Under the pieces are notes generated by a model. The model had not been told where the DNA came from. It made no database searches and worked only from the letters and a program-made list of their open reading frames with translations. Both the position numbers and the translations under genes were made by a program. Shown in pieces: positions 12,141 through 22,279 of a stretch of DNA of 64,000 nucleotides; position 1 is the first letter of the stretch, and every line of letters begins with the position of its first letter. Source of the stretch: Rhineura floridana. Lineage: Eukaryota > Chordata > Lepidosauria > Squamata > Rhineuridae. The DNA is taken from the NCBI RefSeq assembly GCF_030035675.1, contig NC_084489.1:47525898-47589897 (forward strand), written 5' to 3'.

Positions 12141-12743
12141 TCATCTCTTCTTTTTTTGCTGCCTCAGCATTTTCCTTCGCTTAATTATCATATCGTGCAG
12201 TTTCTCGAGTCCCTCTTTGAGCCCATCGCCTATGATAGCGCAGGTAGGCTGCAGGTGCCAGGGAGTGGAAGCGCTCAGCTCGCCTGTGGCCAACATCTTT
12301 TCCATCTCCGAGAGCGACAGCGAGTGTCTCAAGTCCTGCTTGTTGGCCACTATGAGCACAGGCACTCCTTGGTTCTCCGAGATCCGCGTGATTTTGTGCA
12401 GTTCCGTTTTGGCTTCTTCCATCCTTTCCACATCCACAGAATCCACCACGAAGACGATGCCGTCCGTGCAGCGGGTGTAGGACTTCCAGAGGGGCCGCAG
12501 CTTCTCCTGGCCTCCGACGTCCCAGAAGTGGAAAGTGACCGTCTTGTTGTTGCCCAGCGTCACCTTGATCTTCTCGGTGTTGAAACCTTTGGTGGGGACG
12601 GTGTTGACGAACTCGTTGAACTGTAGCCGGTACAGGACGGTGGTCTTGCCGGCACAATCCAGTCCCAGGATCACAATGTGGAAGGACTGGAACGAAGGAA
12701 GGCTCGACAGGATCGGCGTCTGCTCCGACAACCCATTCCCCAT
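12141..12743 (-). CDS. ARL4A: ARL4A, ARF-like GTPase 4A (copy 2)
   Basis: This second complete ARL4A coding exon has 200 codons plus stop. The protein is identical to copy 1, with the same P-loop, WDVGGQE, NKQD and basic tail. Within the coding region I see one difference from copy 1 (base 559 against 12553), a synonymous third-position change in a glycine codon. The surrounding 2,480 bases are also duplicated, including the CpG-rich 5' region, so the copy carries its own putative promoter and is not a processed retrocopy: upstream noncoding sequence is shared and there is no poly(A) tail. It lies about 11.6 kb beyond the SCIN stop codon in the same orientation, which is the expected ancestral ARL4A position. 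Either both copies are functional or one is an assembly artefact; the sequence alone cannot decide. Confidence 0.96.
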   Translation of the reverse strand: MGNGLSEQTPILSSLPSFQSFHIVILGLDCAGKTTVLYRLQFNEFVNTVPTKGFNTEKIKVTLGNNKTVTFHFWDVGGQEKLRPLWKSYTRCTDGIVFVVDSVDVERMEEAKTELHKITRISENQGVPVLIVANKQDLRHSLSLSEMEKMLATGELSASTPWHLQPTCAIIGDGLKEGLEKLHDMIIKRRKMLRQQKKKR

Positions 12744-14194
12744 CGCAGGGGAGGGGCCCGAGGCGAGCTGGGGGGCCCAGTCGCCCTCCGTCGCCGTCTC
12801 AAGCTGCCCGCCGCTGCTGGTCTCAGGCTCCTTCCTAGTCACGGTCCCTTCCTGACAACGAGACAAGCGCAGGGTCAGACCTAGAGGACGATCGCGGGGT
12901 CCGTGGCGGGCGGTAGGAAAACCCTGCCGAGAGGCGCCCACCACCGCCTTGACGCAGCTGCTCCTCCGCTACCCCCAGAAGCTCCAGCAAGGCTCCCTCC
13001 TACGATGCAGCAAAGGAGCGCCACTGCCTATGGCCCAACTGCGCCTCCTCTCTCTTCACCTAACCCCGCACGATTCCCGCCCCTTTTCACACTGCGCCCC
13101 TCTCATTGGACGGAGACAGCTGCGGTGGGCGGGCAAAGGAGCGGCGCAAAGAAAACGGAGCCCCAAACTCCCTCTTTCCTCGTTGCCCGCACCTCCCAGT
13201 GGCCAACCTGATTTTAACCCCCTCTCCTTTCCCCATTCGGAACAGCAGGGAATGGAGTGTGTTGCAGCGTCCAATCCGTTTAAGCTTTCAAGGGAAAAGG
13301 AAGTCGTCTCTTTTGATCCCCTGCCCACCTTTTGGGGGGGGGTTTGGAGCAGTGATAAGCACTCCGATCCAGCCTCCTTTCCTTCAGTTCCCGCCCTTTT
13401 CTGACAAGAACGCACGACTTGCCTCTGCCAGCACCAAAGGTCGTCTAGCACCCCCTACTCGAGGCTCTTGGATTTGAGGGCACTGCCAAGCAGCGCATCG
13501 ACTCTCCTCTCTACCATTCCTCCGCACCTGTTGTGGCCATGTCGAGGTCCGTCTCTTCAAATGTCACCCTGGACAGCCGTCGTTTCCTCCCGTCACCAAC
13601 AAGGTGAAGGGAAGCCAAGGCACCGCGTTCACACGACTTCGTCCCAGAAATACGAGTGGGGATTGGGCAATAAAAGACGAGCCGGCTTCAGCTACGCCAC
13701 TCTAGCCATCTACCCCCTTCGCCTTCTCCTTCAGACTGGTGGAACATCATCATTATACCCGTAGAGCCTTTCCGTTGACTCCCTGACCCCCAGTCGTTTC
13801 CTAGCAACCTCATTCAAATGACGCCCTCACAGCGCAAAGGACGACAGCCAATGCCCCGCCCCTCAGCGATGACACGGCTTGCCCGGAGAGCCCCGCCTCC
13901 AAAGGAGTTCCATGCGCTCGCCGCATGCTCAGCGCTAGTCCCTCGGCCCATGTGCTGAGTCACGTGAGCTGTCAGATGGTTGGCCGCGCGTCCATCCCTC
14001 CAACAGCCGGAGCTTTGGCCACGCCCCCTCGCGCGCCTCTACAACTCCCCGTCCTAAGCCATTCCCTCAGCTGCGCCGCCTTCATGACTTTCTGCCTGTT
14101 GCCTCTGCGGCTTCTCGTTGCTTTCATCCGCATAAGTCGTTTCAGGCGTCATGGCCGTTGTCTTTCTTTCCTGCCCAGGGCTACTCGCTGAACA
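12744..14194 (-). promoter_or_regulatory. CpG-rich 5' region of ARL4A copy 2
   Basis: This is the duplicate of the copy 1 promoter region, with the CCAAT box at 13105-13109, the E-box TCACGTGA at 13960-13967 and the candidate 5'UTR acceptor CAG at 12852-12854. Three of the differences between copies fall here: two close together near 13660-13669 and one near 14189. Confidence 0.63.
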
Positions 14195-14474
14195 ACTAGA
14201 ACTAAACAACTGAACCAACTGTCATTACCGGGAAATGTGAGGTATTCATAACCAAGGAGGTACTTTGCAGCAGGGAAAGAGGGAGCCCTTTTCATACCAG
14301 GAAAAGATAGGCACCTGTTGGATTTCTTCCTGTTTTACTGACGGTCCAGGAGTCTAGTTAGGAAATGGTAGTGCCAAGTGTGAGAAATGATCAGATCTTT
14401 GCACTTGTATGTATAAGTGCAAGTCGCATTGATGATTGGCAAGAGCTGAAGAAAGTTTCTAAGTCAAAAAGAGA

Positions 14475-15560
14475 AAGTGCTTTCACACTACACTTTATTC
14501 TGTTATTCTGACAGTTTCTTACCTGTTAATTTCCACATTATATTTGACCTTTCACACGACATACCAGGTAGCTCCGGAATTCTGGTGGAATGTAGTGGAA
14601 GTTTAGCGCAAATTTCCGTGACAAATGATACCAGAAATAATCAATTAGCAAGGCTGGGAACAGGAACATCATGGGAGTTTTTCGCTAGTTACAGCTGCTC
14701 ACATGACAGACATCCCTGTGGATCTACATCCCTTGGGGTTGTAGTGGACAGCAAAATGAAAATGTTGACCCAGTGTGCGGCAGCTGTGAAAAAGGCAAAT
14801 TCCATGCTAGCGATAATTAGGAAAGGTATTGAAAATAAAACAGCCGATATCATAATGCCGTTGTATAAATCTATGGTGCGGCCGCATTTGGAATACTGTG
14901 TACAGTTCTGGTCGCCTCATCTCAAAAAGGATATTATAGAGTTGGAAAAGGTTCAGAAGAGGGCAACCAGAATGATCAAGGGGATGGAGCGACTCCCTTA
15001 TGAGGAAAGGTTGCAGCATTTGGGGCTTTTAAGTTTAGAGAAAAGGCGGGTCAGAGGAGACATGATAGAAGTGTATAAAATTATGCATGGCATTGAGAAA
15101 GTGGATAGAGAAAAGTTCTTCTCCCTCTCTCATAATACTGGAACTCGTGGACATTCAAAGAAGCTGAATGTTGGAAGATTCAGGACAGACAGAAGGAAGT
15201 ACTTCTTTACTCAGCGCATAGTTAAACTATGGAATTTGCTCCCACAAGATGCAGTAATGGCCACCAGCTTGTATGGCTTTAAAAGAAGATTAGACAAATT
15301 CATGGAGGACAGGGCTATCAATGGCTACTAGCCATGATGGCTGTGCTCTGCCAGCCAAGTCAGAGGCAGTATGCTTCTGAAAACCAGTTGCCAGAAGCCT
15401 CAGGAGGGGAGAGTGTTCTTGCACTCGGGTCCTGCTTGCGGGCTTCCCCCAGGCACCTGGTAGGCCACTGTGAGAACAGGATGCTGGACTAGATGGGCCA
15501 CTGGCCTGATCCAGCAGGCTCTTCTTATGTTCTTATCCCAGCATGCAGTGTGAAACGGGG
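14475..15560. mobile_element. Inverted-repeat DNA element interrupted by CR1
   Basis: The left end CTTTCACACTACAC and the right end GCAGTGTGAAAC form imperfect terminal inverted repeats. The motif TTTCACAC recurs inside at about 14551. The middle is replaced by a 5'-truncated CR1. The left terminus coincides with the end of the ARL4A duplication at 14474. The superfamily is uncertain. Confidence 0.45.
14732..15538 (+). mobile_element. CR1 LINE, 5'-truncated, 3' end of ORF2 plus 3'UTR
   Basis: About 200 codons are open from GVVVDSKMKM through the RT C-terminal region ([39 protein letters not shown]) to a stop near 15331. A typical CR1 3'UTR follows (GGATGCTGGACTAGATGGGC) and ends in the short tandem tail TTCTTATGTTCTTAT. 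The uninterrupted frame suggests a younger copy than the one at 8157. The endonuclease and most of the RT are missing through 5' truncation. Confidence 0.92.
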
Positions 15561-15611
15561 GAAATGAGCAGGAGCCACCTTAAAAACAGAAGGGGAAAAT
15601 GAGCAGGAACT

Positions 15612-15722
15612 CTAAAGGATAGGGAGGACCCAAAGACAGTCCAGTTAGGACTAAAGATGCTCAATGGCCCCAGAACGCTGAGTATCTGTTGTAGGAAGGT
15701 GTGGGGGAACAGGACAGAAAAC
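15612..15722. repeat. Dispersed repeat, copy B
   Basis: This is the partner of 7683-7790, with a short extra stretch after CCCAAAGACAG. It lies just beyond the composite element that follows ARL4A copy 2. Its divergence is far greater than that of the ARL4A duplicates, so it is not part of that event. Confidence 0.6.
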
Positions 15723-16109
15723 AATGGAAGTTAATTTACTTGACTTGAATACTTGATTAATATTGCAATCCTACTCCTGATTTAAACCACTGTGTCACCA
15801 CCTGCCCCAACAGAGCCTGGTGATCTACCAACATAAAGAATCCATGCTGGCATTGTGTTACTATTGCAAAATCTTTATGCCAGTAGAGCACCACCAGTGC
15901 AGCTGGGTGAAGCTGGAGGCATGTGGGATGAGAACTTATCTATACACACACAGTAAAAAAAAAAAAAGAACCCAGTGGCGCAGACACATATCTGTAGAAG
16001 AGTTGGTGAAAGTATAAATGCTTCCATTGAAGTCAATGGAAAGTCCAAGTAACTGCCCCATCTTATTCACAGTCTGTTCTGACTGTGGATTCCAACTGTG
16101 GATGCCACC

Positions 16110-16172
16110 CTAGGCTCCTACTGGGAGGAAGGGTGGGATATAAATCTAATAATAACAACAACAACAACAACT
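16110..16172 (+). repeat. LINE 3' tail with AAC/AAT microsatellite
   Basis: This is a 3' end of the GGGAGGAAGGGTGGGATATAAAT type followed by simple repeats. It is the same tail type as at 19250, 34670 and 46180. Confidence 0.6.
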
Positions 16173-16266
16173 AAGGCTGCAATCCAGTATACACTCACCT
16201 GGGAATAAGTCTCATTGAAACCAATGGAGCTTACTTCTGAGCAGACATGCATTGGATTGCAGCCTT
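16173..16266. mobile_element. Short inverted-repeat element (MITE)
   Basis: Perfect 14-base terminal inverted repeats, AAGGCTGCAATCCA and its complement, bound a 94-base unit whose core is itself partly palindromic around the ACTTAC/GTAAG-type motifs. A related copy lies at 24918-25008. This type is very common in lizard genomes. Confidence 0.65.
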
Positions 16267-16325
16267 ATTCTTCAGCCTATCACAGTACATCTCTAACTCT
16301 GCACCCAATCACAACACATCACTAG

Positions 16326-16425
16326 GTTGGTTTGCCACCTGTTCCTTATTTAAAGGAACAGTTCCTAATTTAGCAATACAGAATTTTAATTCTAAATAAG
16401 GAACTGTTCCTTTAAATAAGGAACA
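16326..16425. repeat. Long hairpin with ~35-base arms
   Basis: The left arm begins TGTTCCTTATTTAAAGGAAC and the right arm is its near-exact complement. The loop is about 18 bases. Each arm also contains its own smaller palindrome (GTTCCTTATTTAAAGGAAC). It is probably a remnant of a DNA element; there is no sign of coding. Confidence 0.6.
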
Positions 16426-19099
16426 AGTAAGCATGCATTGTGTAGAAAAAGGCTTTGTTTGGTCACAAACTCCAAACCCAGTATGTATTGCTCCCTGTAT
16501 ATACTGCACTGATGAAGGCAATGGGGAGCACAACAGCCCTGTAGCCAGGATGGGGCAAATGGGTGGACCACCACCCCCAGCTGTGCTTCAATCCTTCAGG
16601 ATTTTTTAATTTTCTTTTTTATTTGTGACATGACAGACAATGGCAGTCTTCATTTAAACAATAACAGCTCATTTTAAGAACAGGACCTTCTGAAAAATTC
16701 CCTGAATAAGGTAGGGCAAGTGCATAACCAAAGCTTCATCTAGAAGAGCCCCCCAAAGTCTGCTCACTCAAAACTTTTTCTCAGGTAGATTTTTCATTAT
16801 CGCAATCACCCTATAATTACTTCAGTGATTCTGGGGGGGGGAATCTAGTATAGTAACATAACCCTTGAAGACTTTATTTTAAAACTTTATACTATGGGTT
16901 ATAGTTAGACTCTACGGTAAGAAGTAAGAGTTTGTTTATTCTGCAGTTATTATGATGAGTAGAGGAGCATTGAGTGCTTGTTACTAAAGCTTGAAATAAA
17001 GAGATAACTTAAAGTGATCCGAAAAAATATGTGCCCTGAGTTACTTCTTAGTCTTTTAAAGCACTCACTATACTTGCTATCATTATGGGTATTTGTTCTT
17101 CTTCCTCTTGACTATTTGATGGCAAAAGATGAAAACAGCCCTAGAGGAATAGAAACACTGTTGTGCACACTACAGGTGGCTGGCTGGCCCCCTAGGCTGA
17201 AACTGAGATGTGATTTCTGATTTTCCCAATGTGTGCAGCTCAGCATGAGGCCTTTTCAAGGTTTCTGGATACAAAAATCAACCCAGAAACCAGTGGAAAA
17301 AAAGTTTGTTTTCCACAAATTAGTTTCCAATCACATAATTAGTCCTTTATATAGCAACAAGTTAAAAAGTTTTCCCTGTCCAACAGGAAGGAAAATATAA
17401 AGATCAGCAACAAACCCAGAAGGAGGGACACTCAAGGAGGAGGTATAAAACACACCTTAAGGTATTTATTTTCTTTCTGCCCTTCCCTAAACTTGTAGGA
17501 TGGACAAATTCATTTTTTGGGTGGAATCTAAAACTGAGATACCTAATCCAGTATCAAAGCCAAGCTCAGCAGCTCACTGTCATTACCAAAGTAATGCAGT
17601 TCATGAAGAATCAGAACACAGGGACAGACCACAGCTGAAAGAGGACTAGGCAAATTCAAGCTTTTGAGTTTGGTATTCCTGGGGCTCTTTCAAGAAAGGG
17701 TGAGACAATTCAACAGTTTGTACTTCATTCGTGTAAATTAACACACTCTGTGTAAGGAGGAGGAATGAGGGGAAAGGTCACTGCCTTTCCTTTCCCCTGT
17801 CCTGACCCTCACAACCTCTCCACTGGGGTGTGTGTGCCTGATGCTATGTGCCTCTTCCCCCCCACCCCATACCCCACATAGAAATGTGGCTGTCCCATCT
17901 AACAAGGAAGGCTTGCTACAGGGCTGGAGCACAGCCTATTTGAGTCTTAACTGTTGCTTTCCATTCATCCACTAAGCCAAAAATCTTGGTCCAAGCCTTT
18001 GTCTTTGTGTGTCTTGCTTGGCTAATGCCATATCTTTGCTTGCTTTGTTTAATTCCCCACATCCAATAAATATATTAGACTTTCACAAAAGCAGCATTGA
18101 ATGTCATGTGGCTCATTACAGGCTGCTTGTAGATCTGTTGCCACTATTATTTTGCAGATGATTAATCGCTTGTTCTGCTAGGATTTGTCCAGTCATTATA
18201 AAGTCAATGTGTGTTCCTGAGACTGGGAGTTTCTAATCTAGGATTATAGGAAGAAAACAGGGAGAGGGAAGCACACACAAAATAGAAAGTGGAGAAAAGT
18301 CTGTTTAGACCCACATAAACATGAGCAATAGTCTTTTCCTGCCACCTACCTGAAATCTGTATCAATGTTTTCCATCCACTGAATGACCATAAACCTGATA
18401 TTGCTATATCTTATAGAGGAAAATCCAAATGACTTCAGAGAGCAGATTGAAAATGCTGACTGGATTTTATCATACCAAGTTCTGATTTTAAAGTTGGGAA
18501 ATAGAATCTTTGAAGGGGGGGATGACACGTTTATCTGTACCAATTTATTAGTAGATGTAAGCACATAAGCAAGGGAGTTTCTCTTGGTACCAACTCTGAC
18601 ATTATTTCAGTGTCGAGCAAAAACTTGTTTTTGCTTATTCTTGTTTCTTGGTGTGAAATTAGTTTTAAAGATTAACTATGTGGTGATTATGACAATACGG
18701 GAGGAGGTCTTGTGAACTGTATTATTTTTTATGTGTTCACCAGAACTGTTTTATGGCATTTTAAATTTTGAATCCCATGAGTTTTGTATCTGAGATCTGC
18801 TATTTTTACATTGTACATCGCCTTGAGATGACATTAAGATGATTAATGTCTAATACTAAATAAATCTGATAGAATCTGGTATCCAATCAGTCTTGCCAGT
18901 GAAATATTAAATCCTGGCTGACATTTTCCTTCAATAGGGTTGAGTCTGAATGATGGCTAAATTTATGTCTAACTTAGACACGACAGAAAAAATTACATCT
19001 CACAGTTTTAAAGTAGATTCCCAACCCCTTTACATACAGGTTAACTGATGTGCTATTATTTCTCTCCCTCCTGCACACTGGTATGCATAATGTCTAATG

Positions 19100-19493
19100 A
19101 AAGCCTTCCCAAACTGTGGTTCTTGGACCACGAGTGGTCCACGAGCTTCATTCAGGTGATCCATGGCATGTCTGCATTCAATATTCATATTTTAATTGTA
19201 TTTTTGTTGCTTTGTTTCTTACATTGTATTTTATTGAATTACAACTTGAATTCTGCTGGGAGGAAGGGTGGGATATAAATCAAATAATAATAATAATAAT
19301 TCTATTGAATGCAAATTATATTACAATAAAATGCAATATAAGAAATAAAAGAAGCAATCAAAATGCAGTTAAAATCATACAGTATCTAGCATAGTTCATT
19401 ACAATTGCCTGGCAGAAAAATCATTAAGTGGTCTGCCAAGACTCTCAGCAATGTTCAAATGGTCCATTGGGAAAACAAGTTTGGGAACTACTG
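19100..19493. mobile_element. hAT-type element holding a LINE tail
   Basis: The termini are inverted: CCTTCCCAAACT near the left end and AGTTTGGGAACTACTG at the right end. The flanks are the same 8 bases, GTCTAATG (19092-19099 and 19494-19501), as expected of a hAT insertion. A LINE 3' end with an AAT tail (about 19200-19302) lies inside. A related end occurs at about 21925-22020. Confidence 0.65.
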
Positions 19494-20029
19494 GTCTAAT
19501 GTGTATATATGGATGCCAATGCAACCTTCACACATGTATATGTGAGAGAAATGAGTTTCTCAGTGCAAATGTATCCTCATGCATAGTGTTTTCGTGTGCA
19601 GTATTAACTGCACACAATGCTTCGCTGCACACGCATATCTCTGGAGTGACCACAGGTATTTCAGCAAAACTGTTTGAGATCATCACATCTATGCTGTGGT
19701 ATTTTTGGATATTCCAGAAGGTGTGTGTCACCAGGGAACCTTTAGACTACTTAAATCTCAACTTGGAAGAGAAAGTGTGAGTCTGATTTTTAAGTTCAAG
19801 GGAATGTTACTAACCTGCTCATTCTAAAAATGTCTTAAATGAAAATTGTATGTATTAACTTGATTAATGATTACATGGCTTTCATGGTAGACAACATTTG
19901 ATGTACACATTAATGATAGATTTGCTTTTTGTATTTTGTCATAATGTTGTAATTACAGTTGACAACCTAGAACCCAGACATTATAATCTGTCCAATGAAG
20001 TGATTAATAGTAAAGTGTTATGTGGGACC

Positions 20030-20533
20030 GCAATACTTGTTGGAACACCTCTCCCGATACGAACCTACCCGTACACTGTGCTCAACATCAAAGGCCCTCC
20101 TCCTTTCAAAGCCCGGAAGGTGACAACGAGAAAAAGGGCCTTCTCAGTGGTGGCCCCCGAACTGTGGAATACTCTTCCTGATGAGGTATGCCTGGTGCCA
20201 ACATTATTATATTTTCGGCGCCAGGTAAAAACCTTCCTCTTCTCCCAGGCTTTTTAATATTTTGATATTCAATATTTTAATACTTTAATATTTAATATTG
20301 TAATTTTTAACACCTTAACATCTTCACATCCTAATATTTTAACTAATTTAATTTTAATATTTATTATCTGTGTTTAATTATGTTCGATTTATGCTATAAT
20401 GAATCTATTTTAAAGTTGTTTAACATATGGTTTTAATTGTATATTGGTTGTTTGTCTGTTGTGCACCGCCCAGAGAGCTTCGGCTATGGGGCGGTATATA
20501 AATTTAATTAATAAAATAAATAAATAAATATGT
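20030..20533 (+). mobile_element. L2 LINE, 3' end
   Basis: The translated C-terminal region (RKRAFSVVAPELWNTLPDEV, then FRRQVKTFLFSQAF) is the conserved L2 RT tail. It is followed by an AT-rich 3'UTR and the end block GGGGCGGTATATAAATTTAA with an AAAT microsatellite. Confidence 0.88.
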
Positions 20534-20724
20534 TCACAGGATATGATACATTATGGCAAAAGAGTATTTACCATTAGAGAAGTGTATAGAGTTTCCTTTC
20601 ATGATTGAGAAGTATTACATTAATACACACGCACAGTACAGATAATACCACTGGAAGGAACTGATGTTCACAATTGTAGCTGTTGTGGTAATGTCAGAAT
20701 CAGTCAACACAATTTAAGTTGCAT

Positions 20725-21115
20725 GAAAAAAATGGAAATGGACTGCCTTCAAGTTGATCCCAACTTATGGCTACCCTCTGAATAGGGTTTTCATGGTAAG
20801 CGGTATTCAGAAGGGGTTTACCATTGCCTCCCTCTGAGGCTAGTCCTCCCCAGCTGGCTAGGGCCTGCTCAGCTTGCCACAGCTGCACAAGCCAGCTTCC
20901 TTTCCTGGAACTGCCAGCTGGGGGGCAACTGGGCTCCTTGGGACTATGCAGCTTGCCAACGGCTGCACAGGTAGCAGGGCACGTAACTCCTCAGCCACTC
21001 AATGTGAGGGTGATCTTTAGCTGGCCTTTGACACCCAGGAGACACGAGCGGGCATTTGAACTCATAAACTCTGGACTCCCAGCCAGGCTGTCCTCCCCGC
21101 TGTGCTATACCAGCC
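20725..21115 (-). mobile_element. tRNA-derived SINE with BovB-like tail
   Basis: On the minus strand it starts GCTGGTATAGCACAGCGG, with an A-box-like and a B-box-like (GAGTTCAAATGCC) promoter. It ends in a TTGGGATCAACTTGAAGGCA block like the 3' tail shared by BovB LINEs and their SINEs, then a short T/A run. Target duplications of 12 bases with one mismatch, TTTAAGTTGCAT and TTTAAATTGCAT, flank it at 20713-20724 and 21116-21127. Confidence 0.75.
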
Positions 21116-22197
21116 TTTAAATTGCATACTGATGGGGGGAAATATAGCAATGTATTTGATTTGCCTCTTACTGATTGTATTATAAAAGGAAATTGCTAAT
21201 CAGGTGCTTTCATTCTGGTGTTAGAGCAAACAGTAATAAGCTTTATTGTTTTCCATAAGGTGACCTCTTACAAGCTGTGCACATCTGTTATAAGAAAATA
21301 CGATGCAGATGCACAGATCTTTTTGTTCTGCCTAACTGCAGACAAGTTTCAAAAAGTAATCTAACCACTCTGGGACAGTTGAAATCTCTATGCATATGAG
21401 CTATGATGGCCAGTATGTTGAGGGGTTTCGACTAACATCTAACATGGTATGTAAGACGAAATGTCAGCAAGGTGGGTCTGATGGTTTCTTACCTCCTGGA
21501 AATGAACAAAGTAGAATGGACAATTTTTGCAATCTCTAATGTGCTGCACCTAATGATAATCAGATCCTGTTACATAACCTGTATCTTTGGTTGAATTCTA
21601 ATGCTATTTTATATTGTTTTGATTGATTATTGTATCTATTTTACTTTTATTGTGTATTTCTTTTCTATTAATATTAATGTTGTTTACCACTTTGGAGACA
21701 TTTGGGATAAAAAGGATATAAATAAACCATACTATGAAATGCATTCTTCAGTGTTCAAATCTCTTTTGGTGTTTCAGTCAATATAGCTGTCATGGGATGG
21801 GGGGAGTAGAGTCAAAGGTAATTGGGCAAGAAGTGGCCAATCACTCCCATGAGTACCGTGCTTAGTCCATACAAACTGTGTCTTAACCACACCAGGAAGA
21901 ATAGCTTGGTGTAAGCGGTTGATCTACATTGGTGCTTCCCAAACTTTTCTTCCCATGAACCACTTGAAAATTTCTGATGGTCTTGGTGGACCACCTAATG
22001 ATTTTTCTGCTTGTCGTATCAATTGTAATGCACAACATTAGAATTCTGTGGCATGGCCAGCACCAGTATGACCGGGCCCTTGAACACCAGCCTGCCCCAG
22101 GCCCGCAACACTGTACGCCCCAACACCCCCTTCTGATATAGGCGGTGCAGAGCTTAAATAGGCCCACTCATCCTACCTACCTCCCACATCAATGTGT

Positions 22198-22279
22198 ATG
22201 CCTACCATCACCCAAGATGGTGCTGGGGGCATCAACCCCTTAGGGATGCCCTGCCACCATCTTGGGTGATGGTAGGCAT
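22198..22279. repeat. 82-base hairpin with perfect 25-base arms
   Basis: Left arm 22198-22222 starts ATGCCTACCATCACCCAAGA; the right arm 22255-22279 is its exact complement. The inner sequence pairs further, leaving a short loop. It is likely a short DNA element or part of one. The size also resembles a precursor microRNA, but nothing else supports that. Confidence 0.75.

Larger units (their letters stand above)
11995..14474. repeat. Segmental tandem duplication, right copy (ARL4A unit)
   Basis: This is the right partner of 1-2480. Similarity stops abruptly after 14474, where this copy runs into an inverted-repeat DNA element, whereas copy 1 runs into unrelated sequence at 2481. In a simple head-to-tail duplication the unit would be 2481-14474 (11,994 bases), and the first unit would extend off the left end of the window. 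Confidence 0.93.

Noticed and set aside
7683-15722. Part of the ARL4A tandem duplication
   Set aside because: The offset is 7,929-7,932 rather than 11,994 and the identity is about 90% rather than 99.8%, so it is a separate dispersed repeat.
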